55,533 bases of DNA, from contig RPFO01001644.1 in the NCBI GenBank assembly GCA_009746045.1, positions 1 to 55,533 of the forward strand, written 5' to 3'. A program made the translations under genes and the position numbers. Of this stretch, positions 10,481 through 19,927 are shown in pieces. The notes beneath the pieces are model-generated. The model worked only from the letters and a program-made list of their open reading frames with translations. It had not been told where the DNA came from and ran no database searches. Source of the DNA: Mesostigma viride (lineage: Eukaryota; Streptophyta; Mesostigmatophyceae; Mesostigmatales; Mesostigmataceae). Position 1 is the first letter of the stretch; each line of letters opens with the position of its first letter.

Positions 10481-11644
10481 TCAATGATCAGCAGCCTTGC
10501 CCTTGCCCTTATCCTGGGATGGACCAGCCTTCTCCTTGCTGCCACCCTGAGCTGGCTTGCTCTGACCTTCCTGCCTCAGGTACGAGGGACACTCATTCCT
10601 GAAGTGACCCTTCCCTTGGCAGAAATAACATTCCACCTGACTGATGTCCCGTGAGGTCCCACTGCTGGGCCCAGCCTTGGGAGGACCACCCACCCTCTTG
10701 AAGTCAAACTGGGACTGTGGATGTCCCGACTTCGGAGGTGTCCCCCGTCCAGCCCTTCTGTCACGCCCCCTCCTGGACCTTCCTCGACCCCTTGAAGAGG
10801 TCTCAGGCCCCTCGAGGACGCTGGGCCCCCGTGGCCCGATCCCCTCATGGACTTAACTGCAGTTCAGCTGCCTCCTCGTCCCCTTGACGTGGGCGCTTAC
10901 CGCCTACATACTTGCCGCTGAAACACTCATACAGCTGGTCCGTCATGGCAGCCCAGCCATGGACTTGGCGCATGTGGATGGTCACGTTGTCCATCGTGAC
11001 AGGATCCAGCTGCAGCGACTTGAGAAAGTCGCCCATGGCCATCCGATCTGCAACGAAGAACCTTGGCCATGGCGTCCTCCCTCAGCTTGACGAAGTCTTC
11101 AAAGGCGTGGACCACTAGCTGCCCCTTGATGGGCTTGTAGTCCAGGTACTCTGCTTCAGGTGAGAACCATCTATGGTCCTCTTATCACTTAGGAACACCC
11201 TGAGGCGCGTCATAAACGCAGCCCAGGTATCCCCCGCTGTATGTCGCTCCCGACGAACTTGAACAGCCGCCTTGCCGACTGCCTTATGTAGGCACTAGAC
11301 GCCAGGATGCGAAGCTTGTCACCGGTGTAGATGTCCGTGTACAAGTTCATGTCCTCCAGCATCCTCTCAGCGTCCCGGGGCTGCCAATTGTCCTTGATGG
11401 ACTGAAACTGGCTTAGCACCGCGTACCCCTCGGCTACGGTCGGCCGCCTAGGCGCTGCTTGGTCTGCTGCTGGCGCGTTCTGACCGCCTTGAAATCCTTG
11501 GCTCTGATCATCCGCTAGCCCAGCCTGGTCCCCTAGCGCCTGGCCTCCACCTCGTCCATCGCGTCCATCGCGTCCATCCATATCAGCGCCGCGCCGCTCA
11601 AAGCCGACACCGCGCCCTCGTTGGTCAAATGCTCCCTCACTCAT
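10481..11644 (-). pseudogene. gag: Element 1 gag, broken by frameshifts
   Basis: The Gag starts at ATG 11644 and is readable in three frames: 11644-11210 (N-terminal part), about 11042-10845 (helical part 'MGDFLKSLQLDPVTMDNVTIHM', matching the element 2 Gag segment 'ALTNWLKVSGLDKATRGSLKVM') and 10693-10481 (zinc knuckle CYFCQGKGHFRNEC and a Lys-rich tail). It therefore carries at least two frameshifts. The next gene, integrase, begins about 30 bp downstream in another frame. TIR copy A lies just upstream of the start codon. Confidence 0.75.
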
Positions 11645-11698
11645 GATGGCCCCTGTTCAGGTCTGCTACAGCCAGCCAAGTGGCCAAACAGCAATTAA

Positions 11699-13594
11699 GG
11701 GGAGGGTCCCATGGAAATGTATCAAAACTGAAGCCCCCTAATAACTACAGAAATGCAACTGACAACCACTGAATGATGTTTGGGGACCATAAACATGATG
11801 ATTGGGCATGCATACCACCACTTGTTGGGGGTACTACCCCCAGCCATACACCGGCTATGAGCTAAAAATAGAAAAAAACGCTGTCCGGGGCACATCTTGC
11901 CCAGAACAGTGGGAGAACCAGTTGCATGAAAAAAGTAATACCCATATAAAAATGTCATGGGACATGGTTTCTACCTTATTGGATCAACAAAATCAGCACA
12001 TCCCTTTGAGTTATTAATTTTTGGGCCAAAAATACGCTTTTTTAGGCGGGGCGTCCCCATACACACTCATAACACATCAATTAGGCCTAAAAAGTAATAG
12101 TCAAATTCTGTCATGACCATAGAAGGCACTGTCAAAGTTTGGTGGCATTCTGAGCTCAGCTGTAGCAGTTATTAATTTTGGCAGTTGGCCACCTGTGCAG
12201 ACGCTAAGGAAGGCATTAGTGAGTATTAAGGCACACTAACACTGCCTATGCCATCCAAAAGGCTCCTGACCATGCCCAATTCGACCACAATGTACAAGGA
12301 GGTGGCTGGGCACGTCATGTGCCCTTGCCTTACCTCGACACGGGCAACCTGTTGCGTGTGTGCACAACAATGAGGCAGGTAGCTCTACATGCCTAGCCGA
12401 CACTTCTGAAGGATATTCCAGGTTTATGGTGTGGGCATCATCCCAAAACCATTGAAGCTCAAACACACCCTAGAAAGCCATATCCACTAATTGCCCAACA
12501 AGGGTAACAACAGACAGTCCACAGAGAAAGCAGAATCATCATACATGCTGATTGCCAAGGCTTCTCACCATGGTTACCTTGCCTTGCTAGCATATGAATT
12601 AGGGCTCTCCCATTTTAGTGGGAGAAAGGCCAACAAGACACGATAACCCCTACCTACGTGCGGTTCCACCCATGCAGTATGCCCCTCAGAAAAACCACTG
12701 CCACCTTTCTTTCCAGCGCAATTGTTTGCCAAGAAACAAACTCAAGCTTGTGAGCCTCTAACCACAATGAAGCCTCTGCTAAGAAAGGCCGCGTCAATAT
12801 TCACACAAAACTGAGTGCTGTTAGCAATCTCCTTCCAAGAAACCGCTCAGCAAATCCCTGACAACTTGACGATATGCCACGGTCACGCTTTGACACGTCC
12901 CAGCCATGCAACGTACATAAAACCACTGAAAGGTGCCAGGAATCTGGCGATGCGCAGCACGGAATGGCATTATACCTGGCGCTAACTGCACGGAAAAAAG
13001 CCGAAAACTTGCGTTGATAACCCATAAAGGAAGCGAAACATTCATAGGGTCACGTTGATCACACGATCGTACCATTACCGGAATTGTCCTTCGCCCAGCG
13101 GCGCAAGAAAGAACAACCTTCCATGGAATAATAAGACGCGCATCCCGCGAGCCTGGAGAGTGTCTTACCGATCATGACGGAAATCTTGCCGAAACCCAGC
13201 AAATTTTTTAAAGCTTTACCAATAACGATATAAACGCATCCTTGACGCTAGGTAAAGCCCATAAAACCTGACAATCACCGCCGCCAGCGTGCATTCTAAT
13301 TTATTCCTCTCGACGAAAACATCAGATTGGACCCCCGTGGCGATGGTCATCAATAAAATCATCGACACTGCAAAAAACGCGAACTCCGCTACGAAGTAGT
13401 ATCATTTACTCATCGTCTTTAAGATTCGCTCAGTTTCTCTGCATTCCGCGAGCTATCTTTTTCTACTCTGCCTGAAAGCACGTCGCCATGGCCAGCTCCG
13501 GTAGGGGTGCGCGCACCGTGCACCACTTTTTCACGGTACGGACGGGTACCGCGAATTTTTCGGCGCCAAAAATATTCGCGCCGGGACCGTCCCC
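11699..13594. mobile_element. TIR element copy A (non-autonomous DNA transposon, about 1.9 kb)
   Basis: It begins GGGGAGGGTCCC and ends GGGACCGTCCCC, imperfect terminal inverted repeats with one mismatch in 12. Flanks read AGCAATTAA on the left and AGCAATATAA on the right, a possible 9-10-bp duplication with an indel. No transposase ORF is present. It is related along its length to copy B (19928-21834) and to a segment at about 36500-38378. The right end is rich in dyads (GTGCGCGCAC, GGCGCC). It sits between ORF0 and gag of element 1. Confidence 0.65.
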
Positions 13595-13641
13595 AGCAAT
13601 ATAAGCTGCTGAACAAGAAGGAAAATGACAAGTGTAACCAC

Positions 13642-15451
13642 TCAGTCAAGACCACCACGGTCACCCGCGGGCGCCTCCTGGTTTTCCTTGTCGCTGTCAC
13701 TGTCGCTGTCGCTCACAATGATGAGCTCTGGCACCCTGCTGCCAGCAGCACCGTCGTCAGCGCGCTGTCGGCCCGCGATGACAGCGTCGTCACCGTTAGT
13801 GTAGTAGACAGGTGACAACCCGTCGTTACAGTTACGTTAAATAGTGCCAGAACCTTTTGCCCACTGAGGCAAATCGGTCCGTCACACTATTTTGCCCGGA
13901 ATAACCACTTCCGAGCACCCAAGTTAATTCGGCCGAATTAACTTGGGTGCTCGGAAGTGGTTATTCCGGGCAAAATAGTGTGACGGACCGATTTGCCTCA
14001 GTGGGCAAAAGGTTCTGGCACTATTTAACGTAACTAAAACCTGGCCTCGTGGAGGGGGGACGAAGAGCCCGAGACATCCGCCTAGGCCGCTGAGCACGCA
14101 CCACTAAATGCGCCGGAGCTGCCTCAGTGAGGATTCGAACCCCTGACCTCCCAGGTGCACGGGTTTTAGTTACGTTAAATAGTGCCGGAACCTTTTGCCG
14201 CCTGAGGCAAATCGGTCCGTAACACTATTTTGCCCGGAATAACCACTTCCGAGCACCCAAGTTAATTCGGCCGAATTAACTTGGGTGCTCGGAAGTGGTT
14301 ATTCCGGGCAAAATAGTGTGACGGACCGATTTGCCTCAGTGGGCAAAAGGTTCTGGCACTATTTAACGTAACTAAAACCTGTGCACCTTGGAGGTCAGGG
14401 GTTCGAATCCTCACTGAGGCAGCTCCGGCGCATTTAGTGGTGCGTGCTCAGCGGCCTAGGCGGATGTCTCGGGCTCTTCGTCCCCCTCCACGAGGCCAGG
14501 TTTTAGTTACGTTAAATAGTGCCGGAACCTTTTGCCGCCTGAGGCAAATCGGTCCGTAACACTATTTTGCCCGGAATAACCACTTCCGAGCACCCAAGTT
14601 AATTCGGCCGAATTAACTTGGGTGCTCGGAAGTGGTTATTCCGGGCAAAATAGTGTTACGGACCGATTTGCCTCAGGCGGCAAAAGGTTCCGGCACTATT
14701 TAACGTAACTGTTACCATCCCGCGGGTTGTATCTTGGCACCTCGCGGTCGACAAGTTCCTCGTCGCCTAGATCAGCGACCCCCACAGCTCCCACCTCAAG
14801 GTCACGGTCGTAACCCAGAGGGGAGAACTCCTCCCACCGCGTCACTCGAACGCGAAGAGGTTGGGGCAGTTCCTGAAGAGGAACTCTCCTTCGCTCCGGA
14901 TTCCTGTCGACTCGTGTCGCACGCTGACCTCCGGTGATGGCTTCCTCAGCCGCCTCGACCTCTGCTAGCCGCCTGTAGCGCTCCGCCCCTCGTCGCTCAC
15001 GTCGAACTGGTCTCGCTGCAAATCCCTCGTCGCTAATTACGCCGGCGAACGCACGTTGTACGCCCGCACCCGCCGCTGCCTGCACGAACTCGCGTCGCAC
15101 CGCACCAGCTGGCTCCGCAGCTTCTCCTCGCCTGGCCACCAACTCCGCACGCACCCGGTCAACTAAGGCTGTAATCACAGTCTGTATTCCGACCAGACCG
15201 TGCAGCTCTTGCTCGATGTCGTCAACGCTCCGGTGTGCCGGAACGACGATGGTCCGGACGTGCTGCAGAATGCGCTCCCAATCCTCGACCTGGTCGTCGA
15301 CGAATTGCACAAAGTTGCGATCAACAGGTGGCCGATCTGCAAGCAATAAAGATAAATCTCGAACCACACGACGCAATTCAGGCGAAATGGAACCACCAGC
15401 AGACTGCCGAGGAAACCGAAAATTCTGCTGCCGTTGTTCTTCCTGCACCAT
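13642..15451 (-). pseudogene. ORF0 of element 1, interrupted by the foldback element
   Basis: The upstream ORF begins at ATG 15451 and is open to 14711, then is interrupted by the 881-bp foldback (13830-14710) and resumes at 13824 to a TGA at 13642. Taking out the insert with one copy of GTTAC restores the frame. The product would be about 310 residues: an Arg/Glu/Ala-rich helical region, then an acidic tail with alternating Ser-Asp ('VSDSDSDSDKEN'). No known domain is recognised. Element 2 has an ORF in the same place before gag (17869-18625), so ORF0 is probably a regular part of this family. Confidence 0.55.
13830..14710. mobile_element. Composite foldback element: three 206-bp palindromes with inverted spacers
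   Basis: Three palindromic units lie at 13830-14035, 14168-14373 and 14505-14710. Each is a ~100-bp inverted repeat meeting at a central AATTCGGCCGAATT, with termini AGTTACGTTAAATAG. The spacers (14036-14167 and 14374-14504) are inverted copies of each other, so the whole block is itself a near-palindrome. A 5-bp direct repeat, GTTAC, flanks it (13825-13829 and 14711-14715). Each spacer contains a tRNA-3'-half-like stretch (GGTCAGGGGTTCGAATCC). No coding capacity. Confidence 0.85.
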
Positions 15452-15545
15452 TCGACACCCGACGAGCTTCACCGCGTCGTCAACGCTGCATGCAGCAAAC
15501 AGCAACGACCCTTCTGGCCGTTCCGTCGAGACTGCTTGTAATTTG

Positions 15546-16207
15546 AGTTAACGTTCTTCAAACGCAATGTATAAGGATATGGTTGCAATGCAGCAATGTG
15601 TGAATGTGGTTGGAACAGAGCTTTGTTAAAATTGGATAATGTTACAGCGCTCACACACTTGAGGCTTATACACGAGTTTGCCAAGTCAAGGCAACACACG
15701 TGAGGCAGGCTCGCAAGAGATGCCCAATTGGCACTGGCCTATTCTTTATATACTAACTGTGCACTGTGCTTTGCTAGTCCTGAGCAGCCTAAGAGGCCTG
15801 CTCAGTATTAACACTCCCAGTACAGTATTCACAACCTGTACAGCGCCCAGATCCTATACAGTAGGTCTGCCATACAGGCACAGTGACCACAGAGTACAGT
15901 CACCACAGTGATTATTGCATCTGCACCTAGAAGTCCAGGACTAGGCCTGCGGTACCAACAGACCACAGGTTAAGGTTCCTATTTCCTGCGTACGACGTAT
16001 TAATCCAATACCGTCGTAGGTTCAGCACCTAATTCCTGTCAGCCCAGGAATTACTGTCGACCCCATATGTCGTCGGCAAATATTCGCGCCCGACTTAGAA
16101 GAACAGCCGGCTCGCGCTCGCGCGCGACCGGGAAGTCGGAACGCCATAACTTTCTTGATACTTGTCGGAATGAACTCGTTCCGGTGCCGCTGGAATCGCA
16201 GAGATAT
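15546..16207 (-). repeat. Element 1 5' LTR (right copy)
   Basis: Direct repeat of 5512-6170. On the minus strand this copy drives the element; the TATATAAAG box lies at about 15744-15752. Downstream on the minus strand, the sequence after the LTR (TCAAATTACAAGCAGTC) is where a primer-binding site would lie, but I could not match it to a tRNA. Confidence 0.8.
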
Positions 16208-17231
16208 GCCGAATCATGCAGGAACACGCCAATGCGCTTGGCGTTAACTACGGTGCTTCAGAAGAGCTGGCAGGTGGTTGACAAGATTGGCGCGCTACTA
16301 GTGGGCAAAGTGGAGCCCAACCATCTGGTGCCGGTGACTGCCGCATTGCTTGAGGATTCGAAGAAGAATGGGACACAGGTCGAGGACTTGGCTCCGGAAA
16401 TAAAATGCGCCTCCTTGGCGATGCAAGATTGCCCAGCGGGTCTCAGCCCTTTTTTTCTTCCAGCGGGGAGGCCTCAGGTCAAGAACGACCCCGGCCCCGA
16501 GTTCAACAAGCGAGTGGTGGATGCGGTCGCCGCGCTTGCACCGCAAGTGCAGCTTGTGAGTGTTTGTACAGACGGGGTAGCGTACGAGAGCGAGTTTATC
16601 GTCCCTGGGCTCATCAAGTTTCTGCAAGGCGAATCTCCAACCCTCTACTTTTTGGACTGTAACCACACCGTCAAGGCGCTCAGGGGGCAGATTTGCTATA
16701 TGGGAGTGGCCTCGGCATGGTGGGCACTGTGCCAATCGTGCCCGCGCTGCTCGCGGCTGCCAACATCAAGCCCGAACTCTTCAGGGTTTCCGATGATGCC
16801 TCCGATGTAGTGGTCCAGAAGCTTTGCTCTTTGGACACCATCTCGTCCTTGATGGCATTGAACGCTGAGCCCCTGGAGCTGCGCCGCGCATTGGCCATTA
16901 CACTTTTTTTTCTGGCGATAAATGCGCACGCCACCAATGCCAACGGCTTGCACGCTTCGGTTCGCATCGCCATGAAGTGGATGAGCTTGCTTTGGTTCAC
17001 ATCAATGACAGGCCTCCATCCGATTACCATGCGCAACATGGCGGTCAACGCTCACGGTGCCATATGGCTATACGCGCGAGAGGATGTGAAAGTCCCGTCG
17101 CTAGGCACCGAGGAGGCGTGCGAGCATGCGTTCGGTTGGGCGCGAGACTCGGCGCCAGGTGCACGCCGCGAGTTCACTGCCGCTGAACTGGTCACCTCGC
17201 TCTCCCGCGCCGAGCAGGCCACGGAGGCATC
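16208..17231 (+). pseudogene. Gene X, middle part: catalytic region of a probable transposase
   Basis: Continues 4982-5512 after element 1. Two frames are joined near a G run at about 16682-16686, where an indel has shifted the reading frame. Notable segments: 'VSVCTDGVAYESEFI' (Asp-Gly after a beta strand) and 'LYFLDCNHTVKALRGQ', close in shape to the 'D-x-x-H-x-x-K-x-x-R' block of P-element/THAP9 transposases. Later come 'GTEEACEHAFGWARD' and an FTAAEL segment, like the 'E-x-F-F-x-x-x-R...' near the end of that fold. It runs into element 2 at 17232; its last bases GCATC are the duplicated target site. Family assignment is inference. Confidence 0.55.
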
Positions 17232-17844
17232 AGTTAACGTAAAGGATTTACGTTAGATGGATAGAGATTGTTACGCTCTTTCCAACGGCACCTTGAACGC
17301 CTCATTTGGTTAAGGGACGTAAAAGTTATGACGTTTCCTAGGCTGTGCCGACAGTACCCGGCGCGCCACTGTGGGCGCACGGACACAGGATGTACAAGTG
17401 TCACTATGATAGTCCGCAGGACGTTGACAGGACTTGTACAGGACTTGATGGTCAATTGATAGGTAGGCGTGCTGTAGCGCGCCAGGACCTATGAGACAAT
17501 TGATGCTGAGTAATGTACGGATAGGTCCACAGGACTAGCCGTACGGACAATTGATAGATCTGCGCGCCAAAGGCGTGCCAGAGTCTGTGTAATCAATTGA
17601 TTGATAGTTCAGCTGTGACAGTGCAGCTGAATACTTGGACGCGTCCCTAGCAAGCTATATGTGTGACTTGGTAGCACCGGGACGCTAGTTCTTGCGTGCA
17701 CGTTCTCTTGGCACTGCGACCCTGTCGCCTGTGCTGCGTGCAGTCTTGGAAGTGACGTGACTTACGTCTGTGTTTCCTTATTTATAATAAAGGCAACATT
17801 CCTGCAAGAACCATGGCGAACTTCGGCATAACTCTCACTCAACT
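17232..17844 (+). repeat. Element 2 5' LTR
   Basis: Carries four spaced copies of the hexamer-plus motif CAATTGAT (about 17451, 17498, 17548, 17593), a TATTTATAA box and an AATAAA poly(A) signal at 17786-17791. A short frame starting at ATG 17813 ('MANFGITLTQ') crosses the LTR end. Termini AGTTAACG and CTCAACT share an AGTT/AACT inverted end. Confidence 0.85.
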
Positions 17845-17868
17845 CGTATTACTCGCCTTATCACAATC

Positions 17869-18625
17869 ATGCCGAATTCCTTCGACTTCCGCATTCCCAC
17901 GGACGAGGAAGTAGCTGCTCCGCCGGCAGATCCATTACCGGCTCCACCATCGCGTGGTCCGCAGCCGATTGCTGCGCGCCCGTGGCAAGCTCTACTTGAC
18001 GAGGTCACGACATCACTCGACGAATTGCATCGTCGACAGCGGGCAGCTCTACCGTTGCTGGGCGATTTCCCGGAAGATCCACGCTTGCCGCAGCTGGTGC
18101 CGGCGATTCGTGGTCCTGGCATTGGACTCAATTCGGTCGATTCTATCGGCTTTTACGGTCCAGGTCCGTGGAGGCCTTCGTTCGGTTAACGAGGTCACCA
18201 CCGCCATTGAGGAGGTGGACAACGCCATTTCGTCGCTCACCGGCTATCAGCGGAATTTACAAAACTGGGCTGCGACGCGCATTGGAGGCGCGCCCGTGGT
18301 CTCAACAAATTTGTTCCAAGACATCGCGTTGCTGTCGCTGCTCACTCGCGGCGTACGCACTCGCGAACGCCAGGTTCTCATTAACCTGGTGGCGTTTCTC
18401 TCTGCTCTGCGTGAGTGGATCCCAGCTGGCTGGGAACTTTTATCCATCTTCACGCATCCTCTCCGCATCGTCGCGCGTTGGCGCATTGCAGTTTTCCTGC
18501 CGACGCAAAACCAGGCGAGTACGCCTGTTTTAATCCACGCCTGCGCAGGTCCGGCTATTACGCCAGACATGGAGGACGCAGAGTTTGCGTACGAGTACTG
18601 CGACTTTCGTGGTCTTGACTATTAA
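17869..18625 (+). pseudogene. ORF0 of element 2, with a frameshift
   Basis: Starts at ATG 17869, 24 bp after the 5' LTR. The first frame (to about 18175) gives a Pro-rich N-terminus then helices ('LLDEVTTSLDELHRRQRAALPLL'). A frameshift near 18175-18185 passes to a second frame that runs to 18625 ('NEVTTAIEEVDNAISSLTGYQRN', then hydrophobic helices). The repeated heptad-like pattern suggests a coiled coil. No known domain. It occupies the same place as ORF0 of element 1, before gag, although sequence similarity between the two is weak. Confidence 0.45.
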
Positions 18626-18785
18626 AACGTCGGCCATTTTTCCAGTACTCGTCGGTATTTTGTCGGCATTTCGACGGCAATTCGCGGCGGCGGCGACACC
18701 GGTGCAGGCGGCATAACACGACAGTTTTGTACATATTCTGTTTTGCAGCTTCGCTCCAGTGTTGTAGAACAGCTTGTAGTGCATC

Positions 18786-19898
18786 ATGGCAGACGGGCGA
18801 CGTAGCAAGGGCGCCCCAGCCAGTGGGAATAATGGGGGTGCGGGTAGTGGGACAGCTCACGTAGATGACGTGGGTGTCACCGGTGAAATAACCAATATCC
18901 CTCTCAACAATAATAATACACAAGCTGTGCATGGATTTGACCTCACCACTCAGGGTTTATTAATTGTAAATCAGCTACAACCTGTGACATCAGACTCCAA
19001 GCCTAAGCAGGCTGAAGAGTTTGTAGAAGGATTGGAAGGGTTTCCTAGTTTGTACGGGGGTACCAACTACTATCAGATCTGGATAGGGAGCAGCACGTTT
19101 GGCAAGTGCACTGACCAGATCAAGGACCTAACCAGGGAATGCAAAAAGGCCAACAAGGCCTGGGCAGTATATGTAGCTGAGCTGAAGGAGCTGCTTGAAG
19201 ACCAGCGCAAGAAGGTCGGCATCCATTGGCAAGACAAGTATCAAGGGTGGGAGGTCAAGGGGGATCTCATCCAGAATTTCCCTAACTATTGCAAAATGGT
19301 TGAGGAAGGCAGGGCCCACGGTTTCAACGTGGCAGACAATATAGCCCTGACCAACTGGTTGAAGGTCTCTGGGCTGGATAAGGCCACACGTGGATCTCTC
19401 AAGGTCATGTGTGCTCCTCACTCCACCATGAAGGCCTCCAAGGTCATCATCAAGCAAGCTCTGGAAGCTGAGGAGCTGTTTGAGGGTGGGGTGCCAGCAG
19501 TGAAGGCAACCCATGCAGGTGGGCGTACCCAGGGGGGCTCCAAATCGTCTGAGGCTGACAGAAGCCAAGGAGGGCGTAGGGGCAACCACAACAAGCGGAA
19601 GGCCAATCATTCACCCGACCCTGACGGGAGGTCACACTCCAAGTCGGTGTTCAGGCGGGTGGGTGGTCAGCCCAAGCAGGGCAACGCATCTGACAACGGG
19701 GGTGGTGGCCAGGGCAAATCAAAAATCCAGTGCTACCTGTGCAAGGGGTGGGGGCACATCAAGAAGGAGTGTCCCTCCTTCAAGAAGACCCAGGGCCAGG
19801 GCAGCAACAAGAATAACAACAACAAAAACAACAAGAACAAGTCCCAGGCAGGCCAGCCTTCAAAGGGCAGTCAACAAGAAGAAAACAAGGAGCAGTGA
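18786..19898 (+). CDS. gag: Element 2 Gag
   Basis: An intact 370-residue Gag starting at ATG 18786. Residues about 75-230 form a helical Gag core ('DQIKDLTRECKKANKAWAVY', 'VADNIALTNWLKVSGL', 'KASKVIIKQALEAEELFE'). A basic Gly/Ser/Arg linker follows, then a CCHC knuckle (CYLCKGWGHIKKEC, about residue 314) and a tail of Asn/Lys repeats. The segment matching 'LTNWLKVSGLDKATRGSLKVM' is conserved in element 1. It is the only undamaged main ORF of element 2. The next ORF, integrase, is separated by TIR copy B. Confidence 0.85.
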   Translation: MADGRRSKGAPASGNNGGAGSGTAHVDDVGVTGEITNIPLNNNNTQAVHGFDLTTQGLLIVNQLQPVTSDSKPKQAEEFVEGLEGFPSLYGGTNYYQIWIGSSTFGKCTDQIKDLTRECKKANKAWAVYVAELKELLEDQRKKVGIHWQDKYQGWEVKGDLIQNFPNYCKMVEEGRAHGFNVADNIALTNWLKVSGLDKATRGSLKVMCAPHSTMKASKVIIKQALEAEELFEGGVPAVKATHAGGRTQGGSKSSEADRSQGGRRGNHNKRKANHSPDPDGRSHSKSVFRRVGGQPKQGNASDNGGGGQGKSKIQCYLCKGWGHIKKECPSFKKTQGQGSNKNNNNKNNKNKSQAGQPSKGSQQEENKEQ

Positions 19899-19927
19899 CT
19901 GTCTGAGGCAACCCCTACACACCTTAA

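Larger units (their letters stand above)
5512..16207 (-). mobile_element. Element 1: 10.7-kb LTR retrotransposon inserted in gene X
   Basis: Two direct repeats (5512-6170 and 15546-16207), differing by about four substitutions and one 3-bp indel, bound a minus-strand retrotransposon. Reading the minus strand: LTR, ORF0, gag, integrase, protease, RT, RNase H, LTR. The protein genes carry several frameshifts, and two other elements have inserted into it (TIR copy A at 11699-13594, foldback at 13830-14710). The host sequences on the two sides are parts of the same gene. No clean target-site duplication was found, unlike element 2. Low LTR divergence implies recent insertion. Confidence 0.85.

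Noticed and set aside
12236-13075. Short open frames inside TIR copy A, similar ones in copies B and C
   Set aside because: The frames are not conserved between the three copies, so the elements are non-coding.
14100-14167. A functional tRNA gene in the foldback spacer
   Set aside because: Only a 3' half is present, one T-stem pair is mismatched, and the 5' half is replaced by the palindrome.
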